In this document: piece after piece, positions 30,210 through 40,889 of the stretch
Position numbering within the stretch: the stretch's first letter is position 1
Layout of the letters: each line of letters starts with the position of its first letter
Assembly: GCF_003719295.1 (NCBI RefSeq)
Contig: NZ_RFLW01000001.1
Location: 1-64,000, forward strand
Length of the DNA: 64,000 nt
Reading direction: 5' to 3'
DNA from: Haliea alexandrii
Lineage (GTDB): Bacteria; Pseudomonadota; Gammaproteobacteria; Pseudomonadales; Halieaceae
Program-made: the position numbers and the translations under genes
Notes under the pieces: generated by a model
The model's database searches: none
What the model was told of the DNA's origin: nothing
The model's input: the letters and a program-made list of their open reading frames with translations, nothing else

Positions 30210-31493
30210 ATGAAGATTCTGGTGATAGGCAGCGGTGGCCGCGAACACGCGCTCGCCTGGAAGGCCGCACAGGGCGACACCGTCGATTGTGTTTACGTCG
30301 CGCCCGGCAATGCTGGCACCGCAACGGAACCGGGGCTGCACAATGTGGCCATCGACAGCATGGACTTTGCCGGGCTCGCCGGGTTTGTTGAGTCCGAGGG
30401 CATTGCGCTGACGATCGTCGGGCCCGAGGCACCGCTGGTCGCCGGCATAGTCGATTATTTCAGTGATCGCGGCCTGCGCTGCTTCGGCCCGCGCAAAGGT
30501 GCAGCGCAGCTGGAGGGCTCCAAGGCGTTCACCAAGGACTTCCTCGCCCGCCACGGTATTCCCACCGGGGCCTACGCCAACTTCACCGAACTGGAACCTG
30601 CGCTCGCCTACCTGCGCGGCCAGGGTGCGCCCATTGTGGTGAAAGCGGATGGGCTGGCGGCAGGCAAAGGCGTGATCGTTGCCGAAACCCTCGCCGAGGC
30701 CGAGGCCGCCGTCACCGACATGCTCTCGGGCAACGCCTTTGGCGATGCCGGCTGCCGCGTGGTGATTGAGGAGTTTCTGGCAGGTGAAGAGGCCAGCTTT
30801 ATCGTGATGGTGGATGGCAAGAACGTGCTGCCCATGGCCACCAGCCAGGACCACAAACGCATCGGCGATGGCGACACCGGCCCCAACACGGGCGGCATGG
30901 GCGCCTACTCGCCGGCACCGGTCGTCACCGATGCCGTGTTCCAGCGGGTGATGGATGAGGTCATCCTGCCCACCGTGCGCGGCATGGCTGCCGAAGGCAA
31001 TGACTACACAGGGTTTCTTTACGCGGGGCTGATGATCTCCTCCAGCGGCGTCCCCAAGGTGATCGAATACAACTGCCGTTTCGGCGATCCGGAAACGCAA
31101 CCTATTATGCTGCGCCTGCAATCCGACCTCGCCGGCCTGTGCAATGCCGCCCTGGACGGGCACCTGGACCGCGCCACCGCCACCTGGGACCCGCGCTGCG
31201 CTATTGGTGTGGTACTGGCCGCCGGCGGCTACCCGGGCGACTACGCCAAAGGTCTGCCCATTACCGGGCTGGACCACCCTTTCCCGGAGACGGTCAAGGT
31301 GTTCCACGCCGGTACTGCCCTCGCGGGCGATGAGGTGGTCACCAATGGCGGCCGGGTGCTCTGCGTCACTGCGCTGGGCGAGGACATCGCCGCCGCCCAG
31401 CAACGCTGCTACGACGCCGCGCAGTATATTCACTGGGACGGCGTCACCCGGCGCAACGATATTGGTTGGCGGGCGATCGCCCGCTATAGTTAG
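30210..31493 (+). CDS. purD: Phosphoribosylamine-glycine ligase
   Basis: A 427-residue ATP-grasp enzyme of purine synthesis. The N-terminal [14 protein letters not shown], the [20 protein letters not shown] loop and [10 protein letters not shown] are family signatures. I chose the ATG at 30210; a TTG immediately before it is in frame but unlikely to be used. It is likely co-transcribed with dusB-fis-purH. Confidence 0.97.
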   Translation: MKILVIGSGGREHALAWKAAQGDTVDCVYVAPGNAGTATEPGLHNVAIDSMDFAGLAGFVESEGIALTIVGPEAPLVAGIVDYFSDRGLRCFGPRKGAAQLEGSKAFTKDFLARHGIPTGAYANFTELEPALAYLRGQGAPIVVKADGLAAGKGVIVAETLAEAEAAVTDMLSGNAFGDAGCRVVIEEFLAGEEASFIVMVDGKNVLPMATSQDHKRIGDGDTGPNTGGMGAYSPAPVVTDAVFQRVMDEVILPTVRGMAAEGNDYTGFLYAGLMISSSGVPKVIEYNCRFGDPETQPIMLRLQSDLAGLCNAALDGHLDRATATWDPRCAIGVVLAAGGYPGDYAKGLPITGLDHPFPETVKVFHAGTALAGDEVVTNGGRVLCVTALGEDIAAAQQRCYDAAQYIHWDGVTRRNDIGWRAIARYS

Positions 31494-31516
31494 CCTCCAC
31501 CGTGAGGGAGCGTGCC

Positions 31517-32161
31517 ATGCACAGCCGACAACTGACCTTCATTGATCGCCTGCTGGGCGAGGCCGACACCGTACTGCGAACCCTGAGCAACCGGGGCCGA
31601 CCGGCCACGCGGCCGTCACCTGCAGATGGACACCGCGACAGCGCGCTCAACCCGGCCCAACGCAGCCATGTGGCCGGTCTCATGCGGGTCAACCACACCG
31701 GTGAAGTGTGCGCGCAAGCGCTCTATCAGGGGCAGGCGCTCACGGCGAAACTGCCCACGGTGCGCGAAGACATGCGCGAAGCGGCACGCGAGGAGGAAGA
31801 CCACCTGGCCTGGTGCGCCCAGCGCCTGCAGGAACTCGGCAGCCGCCCCAGCCACTTGAACCCGGCCTGGTATGGCATGTCATTTCTGCTCGGCGCCAGC
31901 GCCGGCGCAATCGGTGACAAGTGGAGCCTGGGCTTCGTTGCTGCAACCGAGGAACGGGTCTGCCGCCACCTGCGCGATCACCTGCAACAACTCCCGGCGG
32001 ACGACCGCAAATCCCAGTTGATTCTGCAGAAAATGCTGGAGGATGAAGAACGGCACGGGGAGAACGCCCTCGCCGCAGGCGGCGCCGAGCTGCCCGCACC
32101 GGTCAAGGACCTGATGAGCGCCGTTTCCCGTCTGATGACCCGCAGCAGCTACTACCTGTAA
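31517..32161 (+). CDS. coq7: 3-Demethoxyubiquinol 3-hydroxylase
   Basis: A 214-residue di-iron hydroxylase of ubiquinone synthesis (Coq7/UbiF-replacing type). The metal ligands form two EXXH sets: E63 in NHTGEVC, E93/H96 in EEEDHLAW, E145 in TEERVCRH and E177/H180 in DEERHGENA. The ATG at 31517 has GAGGGA upstream; a GTG at 31502 is less likely. The use of ubiquinone fits an aerobic respiring bacterium. Confidence 0.94.
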   Translation: MHSRQLTFIDRLLGEADTVLRTLSNRGRPATRPSPADGHRDSALNPAQRSHVAGLMRVNHTGEVCAQALYQGQALTAKLPTVREDMREAAREEEDHLAWCAQRLQELGSRPSHLNPAWYGMSFLLGASAGAIGDKWSLGFVAATEERVCRHLRDHLQQLPADDRKSQLILQKMLEDEERHGENALAAGGAELPAPVKDLMSAVSRLMTRSSYYL

Positions 32162-32186
32162 CAGGGCACGCGCGGTTTACCTCACC

Positions 32187-32231
32187 GCTGCCCACCAAGA
32201 TGTGGGCAGCCACGATGCCGCCTCAGGCGGC
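32187..32231. terminator. Two stem-loops between convergent coq7 and osmC-like genes
   Basis: GCTGCCCAC (32187-32195) pairs perfectly with GTGGGCAGC (32202-32210) around a six-base loop. A second hairpin, GCCGCC-TCA-GGCGGC (32217-32231), covers the stop of the OsmC gene. No run of Ts follows either one, so classic Rho-independent termination is uncertain. Confidence 0.45.
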
Positions 32232-32651
32232 AGCAAACGCCTCGATGGCAAAACTGTGGCTCATCGCCACGCCCGCAGCGCCCAGCATGATCGACGCCGA
32301 GCAGTACTTTTCCGCCGACAGCTCGACCGCGCGCTGCACCTGCTTTTCCTTCAGCGCCACGCCCGTGACCACGAAGTGCATGTGAATGCGCGTGAACACG
32401 GCGGGTACGGCATCCGCCCGCTCGGCCTCTATTTCCACACGGCAATCGACAACCTGCTGCCGGGACTTCTGCAGCATGCTCATCACATCAAACGAGGAGC
32501 AGCCGCCCACGCCCAGCAACAGCATTTCCATGGGACGCGGCCCCAGGTTGCGCCCACCGAGGTCCGGTGGGCCGTCCATCACCACGCTGTGCCCACTGCC
32601 GGACTCGCCCAGGAACATGACCCCGTCCACCCACTTCACGGTTGCCTGCAT
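32223..32651 (-). CDS. OsmC/YhfA-like thiol peroxidase-family protein
   Basis: A 142-residue OsmC-family protein. The two redox-type cysteines are in GGCSSFDV and EKYCSAS, as in OsmC/Ohr. The layout is closer to the YhfA branch, whose function is not settled. The ATG at 32651 has AGGAGACG upstream; a longer in-frame start at 32693 is less likely. It is divergent from crp/vfr, which is also the neighbourhood of YhfA in other gammaproteobacteria. Confidence 0.82.
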   Translation of the reverse strand: MQATVKWVDGVMFLGESGSGHSVVMDGPPDLGGRNLGPRPMEMLLLGVGGCSSFDVMSMLQKSRQQVVDCRVEIEAERADAVPAVFTRIHMHFVVTGVALKEKQVQRAVELSAEKYCSASIMLGAAGVAMSHSFAIEAFAAA

Positions 32652-32705
32652 CGCACTACGTCTCCTGATTTCACGTCGCCGCGAGCTTAGCACAGGGGTT
32701 TACGT

Positions 32706-32733
32706 TTTACTTGCCGCAGGCGTGGGGTAATAT
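32706..32733 (+). promoter_or_regulatory. Possible crp/vfr promoter
   Basis: TTTACT (32706-32711) and TAATAT (32728-32733) are 16 bases apart, about 38 bases upstream of the crp start. Moderate match to sigma-70. Confidence 0.4.
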
Positions 32734-32771
32734 TGGTGGCTAGGCCGTGTAAGACAACAGGAAACCACAGC

Positions 32772-33416
32772 ATGCTCAAGCATCAGGTCACCAGTGCCAT
32801 TCCAGGGGTCGAGAACTTCCTTCGCCACTGCAATCGCTCCATCTACCGGGCCAAGCATGCCATCCTGCAGGAGGGCGCCGACTGTGACCGCCTGTTCCTG
32901 ATTCTGGACGGTTCGGTGTCGGTGATGGTGCAGGACGAGAACGATGCCGACCACATGATGGTGGTGAGCTACCTGAACGCCGGGGATTTTTTCGGCGAAA
33001 TGGGGCTGTTCGGCGCCAGCGAGGAAGTGCGCAGCGCCATGGTTGTGGCGCGCGAGCAGTGTGAAGTGGCGGAAATATCCTACGCGCGCTTCCACCAGAT
33101 CCGCAGCCACTACCCGGATATTCTGTTCGCCATCGCCAACCAGATGGGTATGCGCCTGCGGCAGACCACACGCAAGCTCAAGGACCTCGCTTTTGTCGAT
33201 GTTTCCGGGCGCATCGCCCACACGCTCATCGACCTCTGCAAACAGCCCGATGCCATGACACACCCCGACGGCATGCAGATCAAGGTGACCCGCCAGGAAC
33301 TCGGCAAGATCGTCGGTTGCTCGCGGGAGATGGCCGGGCGGGTCCTGAAAAACCTGGAGGAGGAGGGCCTGGTGGCTGTCTCCGGCAAGACCATGGTGGT
33401 GCTGGGCACCCGCTAG
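32772..33416 (+). CDS. crp: Cyclic AMP receptor protein (Crp/Vfr)
   Basis: A 214-residue transcription factor. An N-terminal cyclic-nucleotide-binding domain contains [11 protein letters not shown] and [11 protein letters not shown], with the Arg-Ser pair that contacts cAMP. The C-terminal helix-turn-helix is [23 protein letters not shown], nearly that of Vfr. The ATG at 32772 matches the family start. It converges with trpC and overlaps it by four bases, the same arrangement as vfr-trpC in Pseudomonas. Confidence 0.95.
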   Translation: MLKHQVTSAIPGVENFLRHCNRSIYRAKHAILQEGADCDRLFLILDGSVSVMVQDENDADHMMVVSYLNAGDFFGEMGLFGASEEVRSAMVVAREQCEVAEISYARFHQIRSHYPDILFAIANQMGMRLRQTTRKLKDLAFVDVSGRIAHTLIDLCKQPDAMTHPDGMQIKVTRQELGKIVGCSREMAGRVLKNLEEEGLVAVSGKTMVVLGTR

Positions 33417-34216
33417 CCGGGGAAGAACATCGCCCGCAGTTTCTCACCGGGCTCAGGCGCACGCATGAACGCCTCACCCACCAGGAAGCTGAATACACCC
33501 GCCTCTTGCATAACAGACACGTCGTCCGTTGTGTGTATGCCGCTTTCGGTGACCACCACGCGGTCAGCCGGAATATGCGGCAGCAGGCCAAGCGTGGTAT
33601 CGAGCGTCGTCTGGAAGGTATGCAAATCACGGTTGTTGATGCCCAGCAGGGGCAAGCCGAGGTCAAGGGCGCGCTCCAGTTCGGCGCGATCGTGCACCTC
33701 TACCAACACGTCCAGCCCGTAGTCTGCTGCCGCAGTCGCGAGTTCGCGCATTTGCGCGTCCTCCAGCGCCGCGGCAATCAACAGCACCGCATCGGCACCG
33801 ATGGCCCGCGCCTCCACGACCTGCCACACGTCCACCGTGAAATCCTTGCGCAACACGGGCAGCGCACAGGCCGCGCGCGCCTGCTGCAAAAAGGCATCAC
33901 TGCCCTGGAAGAAGTCGACATCCGTGAGCACCGACAGACAGGCCGCCTTGCCACTTTCATAGCTGCGAGCAATCGCGGCCGGATCAAAATCAGCGCGAAT
34001 CACGCCCTGGCTGGGCGAGGCTTTTTTCACCTCGGCAATCACCGCGGGCTGTGCCGCATTGACGCGCTCCCGCAGCGCCTGCACAAAGCCCCGCGGCGCT
34101 GATTGCTCGGAGATACGCGACTCAAGATCTGCCAGGGAGTCGCGCCGACGCCTTGCCGCCACCTCCTCGTGTTTGCGCGCCAGAATCTGACGCAGAATCG
34201 TTGGTGCAGCAGCCAT
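33413..34216 (-). CDS. trpC: Indole-3-glycerol-phosphate synthase
   Basis: A 267-residue TIM-barrel enzyme of tryptophan synthesis. [22 protein letters not shown], and [10 protein letters not shown] are active-site signatures. It is the monofunctional form, without fused TrpF. Its ATG overlaps the trpD stop by one base. Confidence 0.97.
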   Translation of the reverse strand: MAAAPTILRQILARKHEEVAARRRRDSLADLESRISEQSAPRGFVQALRERVNAAQPAVIAEVKKASPSQGVIRADFDPAAIARSYESGKAACLSVLTDVDFFQGSDAFLQQARAACALPVLRKDFTVDVWQVVEARAIGADAVLLIAAALEDAQMRELATAAADYGLDVLVEVHDRAELERALDLGLPLLGINNRDLHTFQTTLDTTLGLLPHIPADRVVVTESGIHTTDDVSVMQEAGVFSFLVGEAFMRAPEPGEKLRAMFFPG

Positions 34217-35262
34217 CAGGCGTGGCCTCCCTGGCTCATCATCTGCGTGAAATCGATAAACTCTTTCATTTTTTCCCTTGCTTGACCCGTCGCGATCAGG
34301 TCCTCGGCCAGCGCCACGCCATCGGCAATCGTAGCCGCGAGTCCGGCGACATAAATGGTGGCACCGGCATTCAGGGCGATCATCGCTGCCGCCTTCTGCG
34401 CCGCGGGTGTGTCGCGGCCCGCGAGCGCTGCGCGAATCAGCGCTGCCGACTCCTCTGCGCTCGTAACAGACAGCCCGTCGAGACTCTGGCGCTCGAGTCC
34501 AAAGTCTTCGGGCGCAATACGATAGGTTGCAATGTTACCGCGCACCAGCTCCGCGACTGCGGTGCCGCCGCTCAAGGTGATTTCGTCAAGACCACCTTCG
34601 CCGTGCACCACCAGCGCATGCTCGCTCCCCAGGAGTTTCAACACTTCAGCGAGAGGCCGGCACAGGTCGGGGTCGAATACACCGATCACCTGGCGGCGCA
34701 CACCTGCGGGATTGGTCAACGGGCCCAGCACATTGAACAGGGTGCGCATGCCCAGTTCACGGCGGGGGCCGATGGCGTGGCGCATCGCGGCGTGGTGCGC
34801 AGGCGCGAACATGAAGCCCAGGCCCACACTGTCGATCGCCCGGGCGACCTGCGCCGGGGTGAGATCCAGGGGCACACCCAGGTTTTCCAGCAGGTCGGAG
34901 CTGCCCGAGGTACTCGAGACAGAGCGATTGCCGTGTTTCGCCACCTGCGCTCCAGCCGCCGCCACCACGAAGGACGCCGCTGTCGAGACGTTGAACAGGT
35001 TTGCACCGTCGCCACCGGTGCCCACCAGATCCACGAGGTGCTCTCCCGTCACCTGCACCGGCGTAGCCAACTCGCGCATGACCTGCGCGGCACCGGCGAT
35101 CTCGTCGGTGGTTTCACCTTTCATGCGCAGCGCGACCAGCAGAGCGCCGATCTGGGCATCCGTGGCGCCCCCGGACATGACCACACGCATCACGTCCGCC
35201 ATCTCATCGCGTGCGAGCGACTGGCGCTCAACCAGACGGGCGAGTGCTTCCTGTAATGTCAT
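34216..35262 (-). CDS. trpD: Anthranilate phosphoribosyltransferase
   Basis: A 348-residue enzyme that transfers phosphoribose to anthranilate. [14 protein letters not shown] (PRPP loop) and [18 protein letters not shown] are diagnostic. I chose the ATG at 35262, which overlaps the trpG stop by one base and has GGAGG nearby. It is separate from trpG, the Pseudomonas arrangement and not the fused enterobacterial one. Confidence 0.97.
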   Translation of the reverse strand: MTLQEALARLVERQSLARDEMADVMRVVMSGGATDAQIGALLVALRMKGETTDEIAGAAQVMRELATPVQVTGEHLVDLVGTGGDGANLFNVSTAASFVVAAAGAQVAKHGNRSVSSTSGSSDLLENLGVPLDLTPAQVARAIDSVGLGFMFAPAHHAAMRHAIGPRRELGMRTLFNVLGPLTNPAGVRRQVIGVFDPDLCRPLAEVLKLLGSEHALVVHGEGGLDEITLSGGTAVAELVRGNIATYRIAPEDFGLERQSLDGLSVTSAEESAALIRAALAGRDTPAAQKAAAMIALNAGATIYVAGLAATIADGVALAEDLIATGQAREKMKEFIDFTQMMSQGGHA

Positions 35263-35855
35263 CAACGGGCCTCCAGTTGCAGGAAATTGCGCAGCAGGTC
35301 GTGCCCGTGCGCAGTGAGAATCGATTCGGGGTGGAATTGCACGCCCTCCAGCGCATACTCGCGATGCCTGAGGCCCATGATTTCATCCACTTCCCCGTCG
35401 GCAGTTTCCGTCCAGGCGGTGACTTCCAGGCACGCCGGCAACCCGTCGCGCGCCACCACCAGGCTGTGATACCGCGTGGCTTCAAAGGGCTGGCTCAAGC
35501 CGTGAAACACACCCTGCCCGCGATGATGGATCAGGGACGTCTTGCCGTGCATCACCTGTCGCGCACGCACCACGCGGCCACCGTAGACCTGCCCCAGGCT
35601 CTGCATGCCCAGGCACACACCGAGAATGGGCAGCTTGCCGGCATATTCGCGGATAACGTCCATGGAAATACCCGCCTCGTTGGGCGTGCAGGGGCCGGGC
35701 GAAATCACGACCCGGGTGGGGGCAATGGCCGCCACATCGGCAACAGTGATTTCATCGTTGCGCACCACCTGGACCTCTGCACCGAGCTCGCCAAGGTACT
35801 GGACGATGTTCCAGGTGAAGGAGTCGTAGTTATCGATCATCAAAATGTCTGGCAT
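35262..35855 (-). CDS. trpG: Anthranilate synthase component II (glutamine amidotransferase)
   Basis: A 197-residue class I amidotransferase that supplies ammonia to TrpE (and possibly PabB). The catalytic Cys81 is in GVCLGMQ, the His/Glu pair in FHPES. The start at 35855 has AAGGGA upstream. It heads trpG-trpD-trpC, with its own candidate promoter. Confidence 0.96.
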   Translation of the reverse strand: MPDILMIDNYDSFTWNIVQYLGELGAEVQVVRNDEITVADVAAIAPTRVVISPGPCTPNEAGISMDVIREYAGKLPILGVCLGMQSLGQVYGGRVVRARQVMHGKTSLIHHRGQGVFHGLSQPFEATRYHSLVVARDGLPACLEVTAWTETADGEVDEIMGLRHREYALEGVQFHPESILTAHGHDLLRNFLQLEAR

Positions 35856-35881
35856 GGTCGTCCCTTGCGGCGTGGGGCCGC

Positions 35882-35890
35882 AGTTTACCA
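35882..35890 (-). promoter_or_regulatory. Possible trpGDC extended -10 promoter
   Basis: On the minus strand TGGTAAACT gives an extended -10 (TGn plus TAAACT). TTGCTC lies 19 bases further upstream as a poorly spaced -35. This would give trpGDC a promoter independent of trpE. Confidence 0.45.
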
Positions 35891-35919
35891 TGCCTCAAAG
35901 GTAGGCGAGCAATGTCCTT

Positions 35920-35993
35920 GCCGGTCAGCCAACCGGCCACAGGCGTCCCGGGTACTGTCCGATCAGACCCGGCGTCGCAGGCGGCAACCGCCT
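35920..35993. repeat. Three consecutive inverted repeats upstream of trpG
   Basis: GCCGGT-N6-ACCGGC (35920-35937), CCGGGT-N13-ACCCGG (35948-35972) and AGGCGG-CAA-CCGCCT (35979-35993) follow one another between trpG and the TonB receptor gene. They lie upstream of the proposed trpG promoter. No Trp-rich leader peptide was found beside them, so a trp attenuator is not supported. Function is unknown. Confidence 0.4.
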
Positions 35994-36066
35994 AACACAA
36001 TAAGGTGACATGCGTATATTTATTCACTGGCATGTACTTTTTTTAAAACCCTGCCTACTATACGGC

Positions 36067-36099
36067 CGACCCGGGTTGCCCAACCGAACCCCGGGGTCG
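36067..36099 (+). promoter_or_regulatory. Structured 5' leader of the TonB receptor gene
   Basis: CGACCCGGG (36067-36075) can pair with CCCGGGGTCG (36090-36099) with one bulged base. Inside it, GGTT-GCCC-AACC (36074-36085) forms a competing hairpin. Just upstream TACTAT (36056-36061) is a possible -10. The structure sits 42 bases before the receptor ATG and could affect expression. Evidence is base pairing only. Confidence 0.35.
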
Positions 36100-36140
36100 A
36101 ATAAGCCGAAAATTTACTGCGGAATAGAGTTGACCATAAT

Positions 36141-38459
36141 ATGAGACAGAAAAAGGCCTACACACCAGCGCGAAAAACACTCCTGGCAGTTGCCGTGACC
36201 ACGGTGGCGACTCCCGTTCTCGCGCAAATGCAGCTCGAAGAGATCATTGTTACGGCACAAAAGCGCACCGAATTGGTGCAGGACATCTCCGCAACAGTCA
36301 ACGTGGTGACCGGAGAAGCCATTGAACGCTTTTCCGCCCTCAGTTTCATTGACCTGGAGCAACAAACCGCCGGTGTCACACTGTCGGCGCCGAACGCGCG
36401 CAACTCCAATATCTCGATGCGCGGTATCAGCATTGACCCGGAAGCCGGCGCCGCCAGCGCCGTGGACGTATACTGGAACTCGGGCATTGTGCGAGCAGAC
36501 AATGCTTTCACCCAATTGTACGATCTCGAGCGTGTGGAAATCCTGCGTGGCCCCCAGGGCACGCTACAGGGTGCAACGTCACCGGCCGGCGCCATCAACA
36601 TCATCACGCGCCGTCCAGACCTGTTTGAAACCAATGGCTATGTGCAGATGACCGTCGGCGACAACGACGGCCTGAACACGCAGGCTGCCTGGACGGGCCC
36701 GCTGATTGAAGGAAAGCTCGGCGTGCGTGTTGCCGGGGTTTACGACACCAACAATTCCAGTGATGTCAACAACATCACCAGCGGGCTGGACGACCCGGAG
36801 GCGGAGTCAAAATCCGGTCGCATCACCGCGAACTGGCTCCCCACCGATGATCTCGACGTAACGCTGGTATGGCAGTATCTCGATCGCTACATTGAGGACA
36901 GTAAAGCGGTTTCCGGTGTAGATGCCCTCGGCGAACGTCCCACGCTGAATGACGATGACAGAATTGCACTGGGTAAATACAACAATTTTGGTGAAATCAA
37001 ATACGACCTCGCCAACCTGCTGGTGAACTGGACCGTGGGCGATCTCGAGCTGGCTTCGGTGACCGCCTATCAGAACTCGGATAAACCAGCCGGTACAGAA
37101 AACGACCGTGCGCACTATGTCACCAACCCGGAAGCCCTGACACACCAGAACACGCTGACCGCAGTGGAGAGCTATTCCCAGGAATTCCGCCTCAGCTCGT
37201 CGGGCAATGACTTCTGGGATTATATCGTCGGCGTTTATTACAACGAACAGAACACGACGACGCAGTTCAGCAGCAACACCACGATTACCGACGGACCGGA
37301 AATCTCCTTCCTCAGCTCGGGTGTATTGCCGGTCGATGGCAAGGAGCTGGCTGTATTTACCTTCAACACCTTCTACCTGACCGACGCCTTGCAGCTGGAA
37401 GCGGGCTTGCGCTGGACCGATTATGATCGCTTCCGCGCCAGCACCATCAACTATGACTCGCTCAATTATCTGCCACCTGCCCTGCTGCCTTTCGCGCCAC
37501 TGGTGGAATCCAGTATCGCGGCGGCTTTCCCGATCGAAGGCGTTTCCGAACGCAACCAGAAAGGTGACGAGACGGCGGTAACCGGCTCACTGAAACTTCG
37601 CTACGCGCTGAATGACGATGTTTCGGTCTACGGTGCCTACAACCGCGGCTATCGCCCCAGCGGCATTTCCATTACGCCCAGCCCGAACGTGGTATTCCTG
37701 CCCAACGGCGAGGACGACCTGTTGCATGACGAAGAAACCAGTGATGCGATCGAAGTGGGCTTCAAGAGCCGCCTGCTCGATGGCCGCGCCACCTTGAACG
37801 GTGCCGTGTATTACCAGCAGTTCGATGGCTACATCGGCTTCACACGCGGTATCCAGGTGCTGGATGACTCCGGGGCCCCGGTCGACATCGTCGGCGGCTT
37901 CATCTTTAACGGCGACGCCACCACCTACGGTGTGGAGTTTGACGGCCGACTGTTGATCACAGAGCAATGGGTTACCGGCGCCAGCTTCAGCTACGCCAAA
38001 GGTGAATGGGACGATGGTGCAAGCAAACCCTGCAACCAGCGCGAGCCCGGCGAAGTGCTCGGGTCCTGTGACATCAAAGGCGACCCCATCGGTGGCGAGC
38101 CCGAGCTGTCCCTGTCGCTCAACTCCGAGTACACCTGGCCGCTGGAGTCGACTGAGGTCTACCTGCGCGGTTTGTACAAGTTCACCGATGAGCGCCTGAA
38201 TACGGAAGCCTCAGCCGGTATCGGCGCCGTACGTGAGAGCTTCGATTCCTACAGCATCTTCAACCTGTACGCCGGCTGGCGCAGCGCGGATGCCAGCTGG
38301 GATGTCTCGGTATTTGCGAAGAACCTGCTGGATGATGAAACCGTCAACTACCAACAGGGCCCAGACCAATATGACCTGGCACTCAGCGGCGGATCCTACA
38401 CGCAAATCAACCTGGTGCCCCAGCGCACCTTCGGCGTGACCGCACGGTATAACTTCTAA
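36141..38459 (+). CDS. TonB-dependent outer-membrane receptor
   Basis: A 772-residue outer-membrane transporter. A signal peptide ends near VLAQ (about 29), followed by the TonB box EEIIVTAQKR, a plug domain (with VEILRGPQGTLQGATSPAGAINIITRRP, so only short parts are quoted here) and a C-terminal barrel ending in RTFGVTARYNF. It resembles the large group of receptors with EIIVTAQKR boxes that import unknown carbohydrates, vitamins or lipids; there is no siderophore-type evidence or Fur box. It lies between two blocks of trp genes on the opposite strand, an odd position. Confidence 0.9.
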   Translation: MRQKKAYTPARKTLLAVAVTTVATPVLAQMQLEEIIVTAQKRTELVQDISATVNVVTGEAIERFSALSFIDLEQQTAGVTLSAPNARNSNISMRGISIDPEAGAASAVDVYWNSGIVRADNAFTQLYDLERVEILRGPQGTLQGATSPAGAINIITRRPDLFETNGYVQMTVGDNDGLNTQAAWTGPLIEGKLGVRVAGVYDTNNSSDVNNITSGLDDPEAESKSGRITANWLPTDDLDVTLVWQYLDRYIEDSKAVSGVDALGERPTLNDDDRIALGKYNNFGEIKYDLANLLVNWTVGDLELASVTAYQNSDKPAGTENDRAHYVTNPEALTHQNTLTAVESYSQEFRLSSSGNDFWDYIVGVYYNEQNTTTQFSSNTTITDGPEISFLSSGVLPVDGKELAVFTFNTFYLTDALQLEAGLRWTDYDRFRASTINYDSLNYLPPALLPFAPLVESSIAAAFPIEGVSERNQKGDETAVTGSLKLRYALNDDVSVYGAYNRGYRPSGISITPSPNVVFLPNGEDDLLHDEETSDAIEVGFKSRLLDGRATLNGAVYYQQFDGYIGFTRGIQVLDDSGAPVDIVGGFIFNGDATTYGVEFDGRLLITEQWVTGASFSYAKGEWDDGASKPCNQREPGEVLGSCDIKGDPIGGEPELSLSLNSEYTWPLESTEVYLRGLYKFTDERLNTEASAGIGAVRESFDSYSIFNLYAGWRSADASWDVSVFAKNLLDDETVNYQQGPDQYDLALSGGSYTQINLVPQRTFGVTARYNF

Positions 38460-38475
38460 GCGTCAGCTCAACTCA

Positions 38476-38529
38476 CCCCGCTAGCGTTCCATCGCCCCGC
38501 CCGCAAGGCGGGGCAGTGTTCTAGCGGGG
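38476..38529. terminator. Nested bidirectional terminator
   Basis: An outer stem CCCCGCTAG (38476-38484) / CTAGCGGGG (38521-38529) encloses an inner stem GCCCCGCC (38494-38501) / GGCGGGGC (38507-38514) with loop CGCAA. CTTTTCC follows on the plus strand. It lies between the TonB receptor and the convergent methyltransferase, whose stop codon is inside the outer stem. Confidence 0.65.
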
Positions 38530-39402
38530 CTTTTCCAGCACCAACACATCCTGAAAAAACGCACCCGGCACCTCTTTCCAGTTGCCCGGGTAGTGCGCTG
38601 CCACCTTCAATTCGTTGCTGCCAAGCAGGCTGTCCAGCCCCGCGGGGGTAATGCCTATGGCTTCCTCGGGCACCTCCACCCAGCTCGGACAAAGCCAGTC
38701 GGAGGCGCCGTAGGCGGGCTGATCGAACACCCAGCGCTCAAGAGGCGTGGCGTGAAAACGCGCAGGGGCTCCTGCGGCGCGCGGCAGGCTCGCAGCGTAA
38801 TCCTCGTCCAACAGGAACACGGTCACCAGCGCCTTGCCGCCGGGCTCCAGCACACGTGCCAACTCTGCCATATAGAAGCGCGCATCCCGCTCATTGAAAT
38901 GCGTCCACACCGAGAGGGCTGTTACCAGCTGCTGACTCGCGTCGGGCACTGGCCAGGGCACGCCGACGGCTGGCTGACCGGGGGCGTAGAAGGGGTTTGC
39001 CGTGTCGAGGTGCAGGAAGCGGTAGTGATCTCCACTGTAGTGCTGACGGCAGAATTCAAGCTGCTCGGCGGCTACATCCAGGCCCGTGTAGAGGCCACCG
39101 TTGCCCAGGAACGGCTCGCAGGCAATCGCCAGCAGGCCGGAACCGCAGCCGGCATCAAGCAGGCGCAGGTCCTGCCGCCAACCCATGTGCTGGCCAATCA
39201 GCGTCTGGAAAATACCGATGACATGCGCCCATTCAGCATAGGCATACTTGCCGCCCCGACGGCGCTTTTCCCCGGGTATCAGGCGCAGATTGCGGGTGCG
39301 TAGCACACGCGCCTGATCCTGCGGCAGGTAGGCAGCGTCAAGCAGGCCGTAGGGATTGTCGCAGCGTGCCAGCAGGGCTTGCAGCTGCTCCCGGTCGTTC
39401 AC
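38521..39402 (-). CDS. SAM-dependent methyltransferase
   Basis: A 293-residue class I methyltransferase. Motif I is [10 protein letters not shown] (about 83-92), with acidic residue in GLDVAAEQL and a motif IV-like SVWTHF. The N terminus ([13 protein letters not shown]) has no clear domain. Its ATG overlaps the trpE stop by four bases (ATGA), so it is coupled to tryptophan synthesis. The substrate is unknown; it does not look like a tRNA, rRNA or ubiquinone methyltransferase that I can name. Confidence 0.78.
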   Translation of the reverse strand: MNDREQLQALLARCDNPYGLLDAAYLPQDQARVLRTRNLRLIPGEKRRRGGKYAYAEWAHVIGIFQTLIGQHMGWRQDLRLLDAGCGSGLLAIACEPFLGNGGLYTGLDVAAEQLEFCRQHYSGDHYRFLHLDTANPFYAPGQPAVGVPWPVPDASQQLVTALSVWTHFNERDARFYMAELARVLEPGGKALVTVFLLDEDYAASLPRAAGAPARFHATPLERWVFDQPAYGASDWLCPSWVEVPEEAIGITPAGLDSLLGSNELKVAAHYPGNWKEVPGAFFQDVLVLEKPR

Positions 39403-40889
39403 GGTGACTCAAGCCCCGCCAACACCATGGAGGCTGCGCGGAACATGGCACGCGCCTTGTTGTGCGTTTCCTTCCACTCCAGCCGCGGCACCGAATCCGC
39501 GACCACGCCCGCGCCCACCTGCACATACAGTGTGTCGTTCTTGATGACCGCGGTACGAATGGCGATCGCCGTATCCATCTCACCCGCCCAGGATAAGTAG
39601 CCGACCGCGCCGCCGTACACACCGCGCTTCACCGGCTCCAGTTCGTCGATGATTTCCATGGCGCGGATTTTTGGCGCGCCACTCAGGGTGCCGGCAGGCA
39701 GTGTTGCCCGCAGCACATCGATGGCCGACTTGCCGGGCGCCAGCTGACCACTGACATTGGACACAATATGCATGACATGCGAATAGCGCTCCACAGCCAT
39801 TTTATCGCTCAGCGCGACAGAGCCGATACGCGCGATGCGGCCGATGTCGTTGCGGCCCAGGTCAATCAGCATCAGGTGCTCGGCGATCTCCTTGGGGTCC
39901 GCCAGTAACTCCGCTTCCAGTGCCTTGTCCTCGGCTTCACTGTGTCCGCGGCGGCGGGTGCCCGCCAGTGGGCGCACAGTCACCTCGTTATCCTGCAGCC
40001 GCGCCAGAATCTCGGGGGACGACCCCACAATGTGGAAGTCACCCAGATCCAGGTAGTACATATAGGGTGAGGGGTTCAGGTTGCGCAGGGCGCGGTACAG
40101 GTTCAGCGGTGGCGCGCTGAACGGCACCTGCAGGCGCTGCGAGGGCACCACCTGCATGACATCGCCCGCCAGCACATAGTCCTTGATGCGTTCCACCACC
40201 TGCGCAAAACCCGCCTCATCGAAATGCGAGCGGGCGGACGCCTCCAGTGCATCACTGTTGGCACCGGCCAGCGCCACGTCAGGCAATGACGGCATGGGCT
40301 CGCGCAAGCGCAGCGCCAACCCGCGCAAACGCGCCTGCGCTGAGGCCAAGGCGGAAGGCTGTTCCGGGTCCGCGTTGACGATCAGGCGAATGGTGCCCGA
40401 CAGGTTGTCGAAGACCAGCACTTCCTCGGACACCATGAGCAGAATATCGGGATTGCCCAGCTCGTCGGCGGGCGCGCTGTCGCGCAGGCGCGGCTCCACG
40501 TAGCGCACGGTGTCGTAGCCGAAATAGCCCACCAGGCCGCCGTGGAACACTGGCAATCCGGCATCCGGCGCGCTGCGGTAGCGCTGCTGGAATGCCTCGA
40601 CATAGTCCAGCGGGTCGGTTACGTCAGCCCGCTCCACCACTGCGCCATCCACCAGCACTTCCACCCGGTTTCCAAACACCCGCAACAGGGTGCGACAGGG
40701 CAGGCCGATAATGGAGTAGCGCCCCCATTTCTCCCCGCCCTGCACCGACTCGAAGAAGTAGGAATAGGCTCCTTCACCCAGCTTGCGGTAAGTACTGACC
40801 GGTGTTTCCAGGTCCGCCAGCACCTCAATGCTAACCGGAATCCGGTTGTAGCCCTGTGCCGCCAGGGCATTAAAGTCCGCTTCGTTCAT
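39399..40889 (-). CDS. trpE: Anthranilate synthase component I
   Basis: A 496-residue chorismate-using enzyme that makes anthranilate with ammonia from TrpG. The C-terminal chorismate-binding domain has [23 protein letters not shown] and [14 protein letters not shown]. The N-terminal [10 protein letters not shown] aligns with the tryptophan feedback site. Length matches Pseudomonas TrpE. Its start overlaps the rpe stop by four bases. The phosphatase gph that normally lies between rpe and trpE is absent. Confidence 0.97.
   Translation of the reverse strand: MNEADFNALAAQGYNRIPVSIEVLADLETPVSTYRKLGEGAYSYFFESVQGGEKWGRYSIIGLPCRTLLRVFGNRVEVLVDGAVVERADVTDPLDYVEAFQQRYRSAPDAGLPVFHGGLVGYFGYDTVRYVEPRLRDSAPADELGNPDILLMVSEEVLVFDNLSGTIRLIVNADPEQPSALASAQARLRGLALRLREPMPSLPDVALAGANSDALEASARSHFDEAGFAQVVERIKDYVLAGDVMQVVPSQRLQVPFSAPPLNLYRALRNLNPSPYMYYLDLGDFHIVGSSPEILARLQDNEVTVRPLAGTRRRGHSEAEDKALEAELLADPKEIAEHLMLIDLGRNDIGRIARIGSVALSDKMAVERYSHVMHIVSNVSGQLAPGKSAIDVLRATLPAGTLSGAPKIRAMEIIDELEPVKRGVYGGAVGYLSWAGEMDTAIAIRTAVIKNDTLYVQVGAGVVADSVPRLEWKETHNKARAMFRAASMVLAGLESP

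Noticed and set aside
36001-36140. Fur or CRP box before the TonB receptor
   Set aside because: No 19-base Fur palindrome and no TGTGA-N6-TCACA found; only partial half-sites.
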